DNA of 9,287 nucleotides from Clostridia bacterium (GCA_900767195.1 CAAFYG010000137.1:1-9287), one strand, 5' to 3'; counted from the first letter of the stretch, positions 1 to 6,940 are shown. The notes: a model not told the origin generated them from the sequence alone. Numbers and translations are program-made.

Positions 1-91
1 CGGGTTGGTCGATTTTTTTGCAGGAAACCGCCGCTCCGCACGCAGCAGCAATCGCAAATGCAGCAAACATCGCTTTCAGATTTTTTTTCAT
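1..91 (-). CDS. Lipoprotein, N-terminal part only (runs off the window)
   Basis: The start codon is at 91 on the minus strand, with GGAGGT five bases upstream (plus-strand positions 96-101). Only the first 30 codons are present: MKKNLKAMFAAFAIAAACGA followed by AVSCKKIDQP. This is a textbook bacterial lipoprotein signal: two lysines, a hydrophobic alanine-rich stretch (residues 5-20) and a lipobox AVSC, so Cys24 is the likely lipidated residue of the mature surface protein. Cys18 is a weaker alternative. Nothing of the mature domain is visible, so its role is unknown. Beside a sugar-degradation cluster, a solute-binding protein of a sugar transporter is a reasonable guess, not a finding. It has its own promoter (148-176) and shares an upstream element with the other lipoprotein gene in the window (4312-4121). 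Confidence 0.8.
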   Translation of the reverse strand, partial: MKKNLKAMFAAFAIAAACGAAVSCKKIDQP

Positions 92-147
92 TTTTACCTC
101 CATTGCCATAAAAAACGATTTGGCGCAACCATCACGTTGCACACAAA

Positions 148-176
148 ATTATAACACCTGCTTCGCGCGATGTAAA
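148..176 (-). promoter_or_regulatory. Sigma-70-type promoter for the partial lipoprotein gene
   Basis: On the minus strand TTTACA (176-171) is followed after exactly 17 bases by TATAAT (153-148). Transcription would start near 141, giving a 5' leader of about 50 bases. That leader opens with a small stem, GTTGC/GCAAC (125-140, six-base loop), which could stabilise the 5' end. No hairpin followed by a U-run lies between the stop codon of the large upstream gene (255) and this promoter, so some read-through from that gene is possible. Confidence 0.8.
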
Positions 177-185
177 TATTCTATT

Positions 186-212
186 CTATTATTTTTTACG
201 AATTTCTACTAT
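186..212 (-). promoter_or_regulatory. Upstream element, copy A (shared with 4370-4393)
   Basis: On the minus strand this reads ATAGTAGAAATTCG (212-199), then TAA, then AAAATAATAG (195-186). Copy B at 4393-4370 has the same 14-mer and the same 10-mer without the three-base insertion. In both places the 14-mer ends exactly 22 bases before the -35 box of a lipoprotein promoter with a 17-base spacer. A second AAATTCG lies 18 bases further upstream in this copy only. The constant distance suggests an activator site centred near -64, or an A/T-rich UP-type element. The cognate factor is unknown. Confidence 0.55.
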
Positions 213-254
213 TTTTCGAATTTATGAAAGACAAACAAATTTTTTAAACGATTT

Positions 255-3200
255 TCAAATCTTCCATTCCGAATAAAGCGTTTCTATCGATTTTCGCTCG
301 CCGCACATGGTGATATTAAGCTCCGTGGCGTCGTTTTTCCACGCTATTTTCATTTCGGAAAGCTCGGCCGCAGTAAAATTCCCGCTGAAATAAGTGATCA
401 GCGCGTAACGAATCGATAACGATTCGAGCTTCACCGCTTTTTTCACGCGCTCGCATTCCGCGTCGTTTACGCCTTTCAGCTTGTCGGCTTCCGTAAGCGC
501 GTCGTCCACGTTTTTCAACCACCCTTTCAGACTGCTGAACCAAAAATCTTTTGCGGAAGGAACGTGTCCGTTAAGGCTCAGATATCCGATCGTAGAATTA
601 TTATCATGTTCATAGATGTATTTTGTCATCGCGCGGTATTCGTTGTAAATTTTCCGCATATTCGTTGCCGCAACGCCGTAATAATTATTGAAAAAATCGT
701 CGGTGAGCGCGGCTACGTCGGCGTTTACGTTCCACATAAGTTTTGCGTTGAGATACGCTTTAAACCTTGAAAAGCCCGTAGAATTGCCGTTGTTGTATTG
801 TGCGAGATTATACAGCCACAAACCGTTGTGATCGTGTAAAAGCTGTAAATTTTCCTGCAAACTGCCGAAATTATCGAATATAAGCTGATAATAGCCGAAA
901 TTTTCCATATACGTCCAGTACAGAACGTTATCGGCGGCAAGACTCCACCCCTCGATATTTTTCTTTACCGAAGCGTTCTTTTCGTCGTTGAAAGAAACGT
1001 AATAATTCGCCTCAATCGGGGCGTACACCACGCATACGTTGGCGTTGAGCTTCATACCGTCGAGCAAAACGGTTTTGCCGTTGGTTACGTTTACGGGCGC
1101 GTTCTGCGTTTTATGATACGCAAACATACCGAGTTTCACGGAAGCTCTTCCCGATTGCTCGAGATACGGCTGTAAACAATCGGAAACGGCGTTCATAAAC
1201 AAAATATAAGTGGCAGAGTTATATCCGCCGTATTGCGCGATTATTTTCTTACAGGAAGAACATGTACACCAATCGTCGTTATCCTGCTGACCGATCATCA
1301 CGAAGTTTGCGGAAGGCTCTTTTTCCAGAATTGCCTGTACTTTTTTCGCCATTTCCGCGGCAAGCGCATTTTTATCGCGCGTTAAGCAAAGTTGCGTTCC
1401 GTCCGGCGAAAACCAATTCGGATGAGCGTTTTTATATTCGGAAACGGGAATCGCGGCAAAAAAATTGTGCCATTGCACTCCCCCCACACCTTTAACGGAA
1501 AGCATATTATACTGCATGCGCCAGCTTACCATGGGATCGGATGCAAACCCGCCCGTAGCGGAGTTTTCAAAACCGTACGCGGGCAAACGATATTCGAATG
1601 AAGGTACGAATTCCTCGTTAATGGGTTGTACAAAAACTTCTTTGCCCGATAAATCGTCGATTTTATAAAATCCGTCGGTATAATATTCGTAATTGAAATA
1701 CGTTCTTAAAAATTCGTAAACGCCGTTCATCAACCCCGCGCTTTGTCCGGAAATAAACACGTTGCCGTTGATGGTTTTAATCGAATATCCGGATATGCCA
1801 AGGGCGTCGTAATCGACGCCCTTCACATTGCTATTCAAAGAGTTGGTAAATCCGATAGAGATAAACTTCATATCGCTTTGAAGAGTTCCCGTATCCTGAA
1901 TGTAATTTCCGAGATCCGCGCCGGTAGCTTCCTTGAAAAAGGTTTTCAGTTCGCTCGCAGCTCTCGTAGCCGCTCCGTAATTATCTTCGTTCGCGCTTTT
2001 ATCCGGAACAACTATTTTATAATCGGTTGCGCCGGCTCTTGCCAAAGTTGTTTGCGTTGGTTTCAATGTTCCGCGAAGTTCGGTCGAATAAATTTTAAAA
2101 TCCTTTGTGTCATTATAAGGCATAGTGCCAACAGTACCGCCATGCCATAAAACACCGCACACCCCTTTCTGGGTAATATTTCTATTATTCAAAAAGTTTA
2201 CAATCTGACAACCTTGATAAACAACGATTACCCTCCATTGAACTTTGGTTTCCGTCGATTCGTTTACAAGAGTAAAATACAACCAATCGTTATACTTTTT
2301 CTTAAGCGCATCTTTTGAGATAGCGCTGGTGTCAATTTGCATATATCCGTTCGTTTTGATAGCAAAATGTACTTCCGCATAGCTTTGTATATCAACATGC
2401 GACATTTTTGCCATTAAGGAAGTTTCGCTGCAAGTAAATTCTTTTACGCCGGTGAACCCTTCCGGTGCGGTTTCGACTGATGTTCCGAACTCAACTGTTT
2501 TATTAGGACAAGAAGTATCGATATTATCATACACGCAATCGATTATTTTTTCACCCGTAATCTCTATCGGCTTTCTTACGCCGCGAAGTTCGGTGAAATA
2601 TACATACGAATTTTTATTTGCAACGTAGGGTACATACCAAGGATCATACATAAGCGCCGCCAACGAGCCTGCAGGGCGACTCGGAAGAGATTCCGAAAAA
2701 TTATAGTTTTTTGTTGACGTTTCGGTCTTTGTGATATTCTCCGGGGTAGTGTAAGTTACCGTTGCCTTCCATGTGTTATCGGCATTTTGCGTAAAAGTGA
2801 AATATATCCACCCGTTTGTTGCTACTTTTCCGGTTGGTACGGCACATTTAAAATCGGTTTTAACGGCATAATAAATTTCGTTATAATTTCTTATATCGGC
2901 ATTCGAATAATTTTCGCCCCGCAAATAACAATCAATAACCGCACCGTTCTTATCTTTATTCTCCAGCAACTTATTATTTGTTTTCCATACGTTTTTGAAT
3001 CCGACGGGAGCCGATTCATTAACGCTTTCAGAACTTGTTTCATTTGCGCTTAACAACTTTTCGTCTATCACATTTCCTAAACAAGTTAAAGTCATATCGC
3101 CTTGCGCAGTCCATGCGGGATTCCACGAAGATCTTTTGTTCGTAAACCAATTCAAGGAAATTCCTTCCTGCCCCGCCGCCGCAGGATAATTCAGCGTTGC

Positions 3201-3836
3201 GCCGTAATCAAGCGTTTCGCTGCCGATCGTCGTTCCGTCGGCGTTTTTGTATGTAATTTTCGCTTTGTCGATAATATAGCTTTGTACCGCCTCCGCTTTA
3301 TCCGCAGGGGCTAATTTCGCCACGTCGGTTAAAGAATAGCCGTCGGTAACCGCCGACCATTTCGTAACAGCCTCGTCGTTTTCCGTATACGTAAGCGCGG
3401 CCTCCGCCAAAAGCTTCACGCCGTAATTGCTTGCGGGAATATCGTAAATATACGCCGCCGAAACAGCGTACCCCGTCGCCGAGCCGTTTTCCGCCGTTTC
3501 GTCCGTCCAGTATCCTGTAAGATCCTGCGAAATCGCCGTAGCCGAACCGTCGGCAAGGTGTGCGCCCGTATGGAACATCTGAGGAAGCACGTACACCGTT
3601 ACTTTGGCGTTCGCATTATTCAATAACTCTTTTTTTATGCGTACGGTAAATCTGACGCCCTGCTTGCCGTCGTCCGCAAGACGAATACCGATTTTCGATA
3701 TTTTAAAATCTTCCGCGGCAATCTCCGCGGCATCTGCTTTACGGGCGTTTACGCCGAACATCACGCACGCCGCCGCAAGCAACGTTGCGAATGCGGCGCA
3801 AAGTATGCTCATAATTATTTTTCTTACTCTGCTCAT
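255..3836 (-). CDS. Secreted multidomain DUF4838 / GH163-like glycoside hydrolase
   Basis: A 1193-residue exported protein. Residues 1-36 form a Sec signal peptide: basic start, hydrophobic 8-28, and ADA before the predicted cut at 36/37. Residues 38-190 form an uncharacterised beta-rich domain (GVRFTV, VYVLPQ). Residues 192-255 resemble an InlB/Listeria-Bacteroides-type repeat (ITYKNADGTTIG, then YGATLNYP). Residues about 277-422 and 457-592 are two related modules, each with a (Y/H)(Y/F)A(V/I)KT strand, W(I/L)YFT and a terminal TELRG..KP; they may bind carbohydrate. Residues about 600-735 look like the alpha-glucuronidase/hexosaminidase-type N-terminal domain. The rest matches DUF4838, including GQQDNDDW followed by C857, C859 and C862. 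As I recall, DUF4838 contains the CAZy family GH163 of endo-beta-N-acetylglucosaminidases acting on complex N-glycans; whether this member has that activity is inference. There is no LPXTG motif and no C-terminal membrane anchor. The start lies four bases after the stop of a 54-codon gene. The leader has only a weak purine-rich SD (GGGGGAA), so translational coupling is likely. Confidence 0.85.
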   Translation of the reverse strand: MSRVRKIIMSILCAAFATLLAAACVMFGVNARKADAAEIAAEDFKISKIGIRLADDGKQGVRFTVRIKKELLNNANAKVTVYVLPQMFHTGAHLADGSATAISQDLTGYWTDETAENGSATGYAVSAAYIYDIPASNYGVKLLAEAALTYTENDEAVTKWSAVTDGYSLTDVAKLAPADKAEAVQSYIIDKAKITYKNADGTTIGSETLDYGATLNYPAAAGQEGISLNWFTNKRSSWNPAWTAQGDMTLTCLGNVIDEKLLSANETSSESVNESAPVGFKNVWKTNNKLLENKDKNGAVIDCYLRGENYSNADIRNYNEIYYAVKTDFKCAVPTGKVATNGWIYFTFTQNADNTWKATVTYTTPENITKTETSTKNYNFSESLPSRPAGSLAALMYDPWYVPYVANKNSYVYFTELRGVRKPIEITGEKIIDCVYDNIDTSCPNKTVEFGTSVETAPEGFTGVKEFTCSETSLMAKMSHVDIQSYAEVHFAIKTNGYMQIDTSAISKDALKKKYNDWLYFTLVNESTETKVQWRVIVVYQGCQIVNFLNNRNITQKGVCGVLWHGGTVGTMPYNDTKDFKIYSTELRGTLKPTQTTLARAGATDYKIVVPDKSANEDNYGAATRAASELKTFFKEATGADLGNYIQDTGTLQSDMKFISIGFTNSLNSNVKGVDYDALGISGYSIKTINGNVFISGQSAGLMNGVYEFLRTYFNYEYYTDGFYKIDDLSGKEVFVQPINEEFVPSFEYRLPAYGFENSATGGFASDPMVSWRMQYNMLSVKGVGGVQWHNFFAAIPVSEYKNAHPNWFSPDGTQLCLTRDKNALAAEMAKKVQAILEKEPSANFVMIGQQDNDDWCTCSSCKKIIAQYGGYNSATYILFMNAVSDCLQPYLEQSGRASVKLGMFAYHKTQNAPVNVTNGKTVLLDGMKLNANVCVVYAPIEANYYVSFNDEKNASVKKNIEGWSLAADNVLYWTYMENFGYYQLIFDNFGSLQENLQLLHDHNGLWLYNLAQYNNGNSTGFSRFKAYLNAKLMWNVNADVAALTDDFFNNYYGVAATNMRKIYNEYRAMTKYIYEHDNNSTIGYLSLNGHVPSAKDFWFSSLKGWLKNVDDALTEADKLKGVNDAECERVKKAVKLESLSIRYALITYFSGNFTAAELSEMKIAWKNDATELNITMCGERKSIETLYSEWKI

Positions 3837-3840
3837 TGTG

Positions 3841-4005
3841 TTATTCCCCCGCCGTTTGATTCAGCGTCGTTACGGCGTCGCCGTCCATTACGCCCCAATC
3901 GCTCAGATATTTCGTGCCTACGCTCGAGGTGATTACGTCCGCCCCGCATTTGTACACCGTCGCGCAAGGCGACGCGTACGGTCTTTTTTGTTCTTCTCTT
4001 TCCAT
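3841..4005 (-). CDS. 54-residue peptide (YxxP ... DVIT type), function unknown
   Basis: I start this gene at 4005 because GGAGGAAAGT sits directly before that ATG. An in-frame ATG twelve bases further upstream overlaps this ribosome binding site, and a still earlier one lies in the hairpin, so both are unlikely. The product begins MEREEQKRPYASP, continues with a hydrophobic strand (TVYKCGADVITSS) and ends with a polar part containing KYLSDWG and DGDAV. It has no signal peptide or membrane segment. Short proteins with a basic start, YxxP and a DVIT/DVLT-S stretch recur in gut Clostridia as uncharacterised reading frames, as I recall; I know of no assigned role. The TAA at 3843-3841 is followed by four bases and then the ATG of the secreted DUF4838 protein, so the two are co-transcribed and probably coupled in translation. 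It might be a leader cistron, a regulatory peptide or a small partner of the large enzyme; none of these is shown. Confidence 0.7.
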   Translation of the reverse strand: MEREEQKRPYASPCATVYKCGADVITSSVGTKYLSDWGVMDGDAVTTLNQTAGE

Positions 4006-4044
4006 ACTTTCCTCCATAAATATTTTTTTATATATGATTGTTTG

Positions 4045-4077
4045 TCTATGTTGTTTACGGAATGCAAACAACATAGA
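4045..4077 (-). promoter_or_regulatory. Perfect 12-bp inverted repeat between two small genes
   Basis: TCTATGTTGTTT (4045-4056) and AAACAACATAGA (4066-4077) are exact complements around a nine-base spacer. The structure lies in the 115-base gap between the lipoprotein stop (4121) and the peptide start (4005). No U-run follows on either strand, so it is not a standard intrinsic terminator. It could be an mRNA-processing or stabilising hairpin separating the lipoprotein message from the peptide/DUF4838 message, or a DNA operator. A weak promoter-like pair (TAAACA, 17 bases, TATATA, roughly 4056-4027) overlaps its left half on the minus strand. Confidence 0.5.
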
Positions 4078-4078
4078 G

Positions 4079-4092
4079 AGGGTGTACACCCT
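4079..4092. promoter_or_regulatory. 14-bp perfect palindrome, candidate operator
   Basis: AGGGTGTACACCCT is a perfect palindrome one base away from the 12-bp inverted repeat at 4045-4077. It lies about 75 bases upstream of the peptide start codon and about 30 bases downstream of the lipoprotein stop. Uninterrupted symmetry of this length fits a dimeric repressor or activator site for the peptide/DUF4838 unit. I do not recognise it as the site of a named regulator. As RNA it would fold only as an unstable hairpin without a loop. Confidence 0.45.
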
Positions 4093-4120
4093 GCAATCGA
4101 TATTTTCGTTAAATGAATCC

Positions 4121-4312
4121 CTACAAATCTACGTCAAACCACTCGTCGTTCTTCTCGTTTCCGCCGCCCGGCGTTTCTTCGTCGTTTTTCGGCGTTTCGT
4201 TCGGCAACGAAATCGGCGGCGGGGAATCCGGCAGATCGTGAGAATCGTCGGTGCAAGCAAAAAACGAACCGGCACAAACGATGATTATAAGCGCGCAAAA
4301 AAATTTTTTCAT
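4121..4312 (-). CDS. 63-residue lipoprotein with acidic, proline-rich tail
   Basis: I choose the ATG at 4312: it follows GGGTGGTAAA, and the product then begins with a proper lipoprotein signal (MKKFFCALIIIVCAGSFFAC). The lipobox FFAC makes Cys20 the lipidated residue. Longer in-frame starts exist upstream but would bury the signal peptide and overlap the promoter. The mature part has only 44 residues: DDSHDLPDSPPPIS, a Pro/Asn/Glu/Gly-rich linker and the C-terminal block NDEWFDVDL. It has no recognisable domain and is probably a disordered, negatively charged surface tail. It heads the minus-strand cluster, 115 bases ahead of the peptide gene. The name and function are unknown. It is unlikely to be a truncated binding protein, because the tail ends neatly at a TAG after a compositionally uniform stretch. 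Confidence 0.72.
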   Translation of the reverse strand: MKKFFCALIIIVCAGSFFACTDDSHDLPDSPPPISLPNETPKNDEETPGGGNEKNDEWFDVDL

Positions 4313-4328
4313 TTTACCACCCGTTATC

Positions 4329-4357
4329 ATTTTAACAAAAAAAATTATCGAAATCAA
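4329..4357 (-). promoter_or_regulatory. Promoter of the small lipoprotein gene
   Basis: On the minus strand TTGATT (4357-4352) and TAAAAT (4334-4329) are 17 bases apart. Transcription would begin near 4322, leaving only about ten bases before the ATG at 4312, just enough for the GGGTGG ribosome site. The 14-mer of upstream element copy B lies 22 bases further up, at exactly the spacing seen at the other lipoprotein promoter, which supports the assignment. Confidence 0.6.
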
Positions 4358-4369
4358 TACTTAAAACAA

Positions 4370-4393
4370 CTATTATTTTCGAATTTCTACTAT
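4370..4393 (-). promoter_or_regulatory. Upstream element, copy B (shared with 186-212)
   Basis: On the minus strand this reads ATAGTAGAAATTCG (4393-4380) immediately followed by AAAATAATAG (4379-4370). It matches copy A base for base except that copy A has a three-base insertion between the two parts. The distance from the 14-mer to the -35 box is 22 bases in both copies, while the 10-mer shifts by three bases. The 14-mer is therefore probably the part whose position matters. Confidence 0.55.
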
Positions 4394-4430
4394 TATCGGG
4401 CACGCGCCGGTGCGACAAAAAAGGGTTTTT

Positions 4431-4479
4431 ACGATTTTCGTTTCTTTTTTTCGCAAAACGATTTTTTTCTTTTTCGCAC
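4431..4479 (+). repeat. Imperfect direct repeat, pyrimidine-rich, ahead of the GH94 promoter
   Basis: ACGATTTTCGTTTC followed by a T-run and TCGCA (4431-4455) is repeated imperfectly at 4458-4479 as ACGATTTTTTTC, a T-run and TCGCAC. The block ends about ten bases before the -35 box at 4490. Phased T/A tracts here could act as an UP element or bend DNA. The repeated ACGATTTT and TCGCA parts might instead be operator half-sites. The rest of the divergent region 4394-4430 shows only a short GC-rich patch (CACGCGCCGGTGCG). Confidence 0.35.
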
Positions 4480-4489
4480 AATCATTCCG

Positions 4490-4518
4490 TTTACAAACCA
4501 CCGTTCGAATGATATAAT
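4490..4518 (+). promoter_or_regulatory. Strong sigma-70 promoter of the GH94-PHP operon
   Basis: TTTACA (4490-4495), 17 bases, then a consensus TATAAT (4513-4518). Transcription should start near 4525 and give a leader of about 50 bases up to the ATG at 4574, with GGAGGTGG at 4560-4567 as ribosome binding site. No convincing riboswitch or terminator hairpin is visible in this leader. Confidence 0.85.
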
Positions 4519-4573
4519 ACTCTTGAAAACGGAAGGTTTTTAATCGTTTTTATATTTCCGGAGGTGGAATTTC

Positions 4574-6940
4574 ATGAACACAGACTACAAAGCATATTAC
4601 GAGTTTAACGATACAGACGGCGAAGTGATATTTCACCGGCACGATATGCCTTCGCCGTGGATGAACTATCTTACGAACGGCAAATTTTTTACGATGATAT
4701 CGCAGGCGGGCGGCTCGCTCTCGTGGTATCGTTCGCCCGAAATCTGGCGGATCGGCAGATATAATTTCTACAATCTTCCCACCGACGGCAACGGACTTTT
4801 TATTTATATCAAAGATTATAAAACGGGCAAGGTATGGAACCCCACGATCATTCCTTGCGACGTACGCCCAGATAAATGGTATTCCGCGCACGGATTCGGC
4901 TACACTCGTTTTCATGCCGAAAAAGACGGCGTTATCGTTGATTTACGCTGTTTCGTAGGCGAAGACGACGCACTTGTTTACGATATGGATTTCACTTGCC
5001 GCGACGAGCGCGAAATCGGTGTGTTTGCCTGCCGGGAAATGGGCTTGATGGAATATTTGCGCGAAGTACAATGGCAATGCTACTGCAAAGCGAGCAACAA
5101 TATTTTATACGATAAATCCACCGACAGTTTAAGTTACGAATATTTTATCGACGCGCAGGCGCGCCCGGACGAAACCCCGAAAGTGTATTTCGCCGCCAAC
5201 CTTCCCTCCGTTTCGCACGACGGCAGCAGAAAAAGCTTTATCGGCAATTACCGAGATTTTAAAAACCCCGTTTCCGTAGAGCGCGATACCTGCTCCGACG
5301 GCGATCTTCGGGGCGGCGAGGCATTGTTCGCGATGCAGTTCAAACTTTCTCTTTCCCCGGCGCCGAAAAATTTAAGCGTATTTACGGGCACGTACGGGCA
5401 ACATGAAAATCTCGCGCCTTTGCTGAAAAAGTTGCGTGCGGAAAAATACGCGAAAAAAGCGTTCGAATCAGTGACAAAGCGCTTATGTTCGCGGCAAAAG
5501 TATTTTTCCGTTGAAATTCCCGATAAAGACGCGCAACGCATGGCAAATGTTTTCAATCCGTTGCAGGCGTACGTCAATTTTCTCGTCTGCCGCGAAATTT
5601 CGTTTTACGCAACGGGAACGGTGCGCGGCATCGGCATGCGCGACGCCGCGCAGGACGTTCTCGCCAACGTATTATACGATTTGAAATCGTCGGAAGAAAA
5701 AATATTGTTGCTTTTGGGGCAACAATACGACTCCGGAAAAACGAATCACTATTTTTATCCCGTAGAAAAACGCGAACCTCTCGTCAGCGACAGAAGCGAT
5801 AATCATTTGTGGCTTGTTTACGCCGTATATAAAGTGTTTAGCGAAATCGGCACAACAGACTTTTTATACCGCGTTGCTCCCTACTACGACGGCGGAGAAG
5901 GCACAGTACTCGAGCATATTGAAAAATCAATCGATTATACGATAAATCATCTCGGCGAACATGGTCTGCCCCTGATGCTCGGCTCGGATTGGAACGATAT
6001 GCTTTCCAATGTCTGCAAAGAAGGCAAAGGTGAAAGCGTGTTCGTAGCGCAGATGCTTGTTCTTGCCTGTAAACAATTAAAAGAAATATATTCTGTCATC
6101 GGCAAATCCGCCGAGCGGTTAAACCGAATTATCTCGCAGCAGGAAAAAGTGCTGAACGAATACTGCTGGAATGAGGACAGATTTATCCGCGCCGTTTCCG
6201 ACGAAGGGTTAAAAATCGGCAATCGCAACGAAAAATGCGGGGCGCTCTGGATCAATTCCCAAAGCTGGGCGGTGATTTCGGATTGTGCCTGCGGCGAAAG
6301 ATTAAGTAAATGCATGAAAACCGTCGTTTCCACTCTCGATTGCGGATACGGATTATTAAAACTTTATCCGCCGCTTCAAAGAAATTATCCTTCGAAGGAA
6401 CACGAACTCACGTTTGCACAGCCGGGCGTAAACGAAAACGGCGGCGTGTTCTGCCATGCGAACACGTGGGCGATTATCGCGGAATGCATGCTTGGAAACA
6501 ACAACGAGGCGTACAAAATTTACAAGGAATCGATCCCGCATAATATCGTGAAAAAATTCGGCGTGGAAAATTACAACGCAGAGCCATACGTATATGCGTC
6601 GAATATTCGCGCGCCTATGGCTCTCAACGCCGGTCAGGCGGGAGTATCGTGGCTCAGCGGTACGGCTTCATGGATGATGATTGCGCTTGAAGAATACATT
6701 TTCGGCGTTAAGCCCTGCTTTAAGGGCTTGAAAATACAGCCGTGCATTCCGGACGAATGGGAAAAAATCAAAGTGAAAAGATTTTTCCGCGGTTGCGAAT
6801 ACTCGATTACGATCGATAATTCGGCTCGGTGCGGAAATTGCGTGAAAGAAATTTATCTCGACGGAAAAAAATTCAACGGGGATTTTATTCTTTCCAATCG
6901 CTCATCCGCCGATGTCCTCGTGGTAACGGGTAGAGATTAA
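4574..6940 (+). CDS. GH94 glycoside phosphorylase (chitobiose/cellobiose phosphorylase-like)
   Basis: A 788-residue cytoplasmic enzyme without a signal peptide. Family GH94 phosphorylases cleave a beta-linked disaccharide with inorganic phosphate, inverting the anomeric centre to give an alpha-sugar-1-phosphate. Residues 1 to about 275 form the N-terminal beta-sandwich with the family signature SPWMNYLTNG (27-36) and a Y/F-rich stretch near 60-80. A helical linker (about 278-310) leads to the (alpha/alpha)6 barrel (about 315-705) and a short C-terminal beta domain. Visible motifs are GMRDAAQD (354-361), HLWLVYAVYK (411-420) and GSDWNDML (470-477), which carries the catalytic acid Asp. GGVFCHANTW (623-632) and WLSGTASWM (693-701) hold the His and Thr expected to bind phosphate. 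The length suits diacetylchitobiose- or cellobiose-type members (about 800) rather than the much longer cyclic-glucan enzymes. Substrate choice cannot be settled by eye. The start is fixed by GGAGGTGG. It is the first gene of an operon with the PHP gene 45 bases downstream. Confidence 0.92.
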   Translation: MNTDYKAYYEFNDTDGEVIFHRHDMPSPWMNYLTNGKFFTMISQAGGSLSWYRSPEIWRIGRYNFYNLPTDGNGLFIYIKDYKTGKVWNPTIIPCDVRPDKWYSAHGFGYTRFHAEKDGVIVDLRCFVGEDDALVYDMDFTCRDEREIGVFACREMGLMEYLREVQWQCYCKASNNILYDKSTDSLSYEYFIDAQARPDETPKVYFAANLPSVSHDGSRKSFIGNYRDFKNPVSVERDTCSDGDLRGGEALFAMQFKLSLSPAPKNLSVFTGTYGQHENLAPLLKKLRAEKYAKKAFESVTKRLCSRQKYFSVEIPDKDAQRMANVFNPLQAYVNFLVCREISFYATGTVRGIGMRDAAQDVLANVLYDLKSSEEKILLLLGQQYDSGKTNHYFYPVEKREPLVSDRSDNHLWLVYAVYKVFSEIGTTDFLYRVAPYYDGGEGTVLEHIEKSIDYTINHLGEHGLPLMLGSDWNDMLSNVCKEGKGESVFVAQMLVLACKQLKEIYSVIGKSAERLNRIISQQEKVLNEYCWNEDRFIRAVSDEGLKIGNRNEKCGALWINSQSWAVISDCACGERLSKCMKTVVSTLDCGYGLLKLYPPLQRNYPSKEHELTFAQPGVNENGGVFCHANTWAIIAECMLGNNNEAYKIYKESIPHNIVKKFGVENYNAEPYVYASNIRAPMALNAGQAGVSWLSGTASWMMIALEEYIFGVKPCFKGLKIQPCIPDEWEKIKVKRFFRGCEYSITIDNSARCGNCVKEIYLDGKKFNGDFILSNRSSADVLVVTGRD

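Noticed and set aside
18..227. Plus-strand frame over the left edge
   Set aside because: It is antisense to the lipoprotein signal peptide and its promoter, and has no family resemblance.
4046..4076. Intrinsic terminator for the small lipoprotein gene
   Set aside because: The stem is perfect but A/T-rich, and neither strand has a U-run after it.
4006..4089. Longer starts for the 54-residue peptide
   Set aside because: They lie inside the hairpin or overlap the strong GGAGG site that clearly serves the ATG at 4005.
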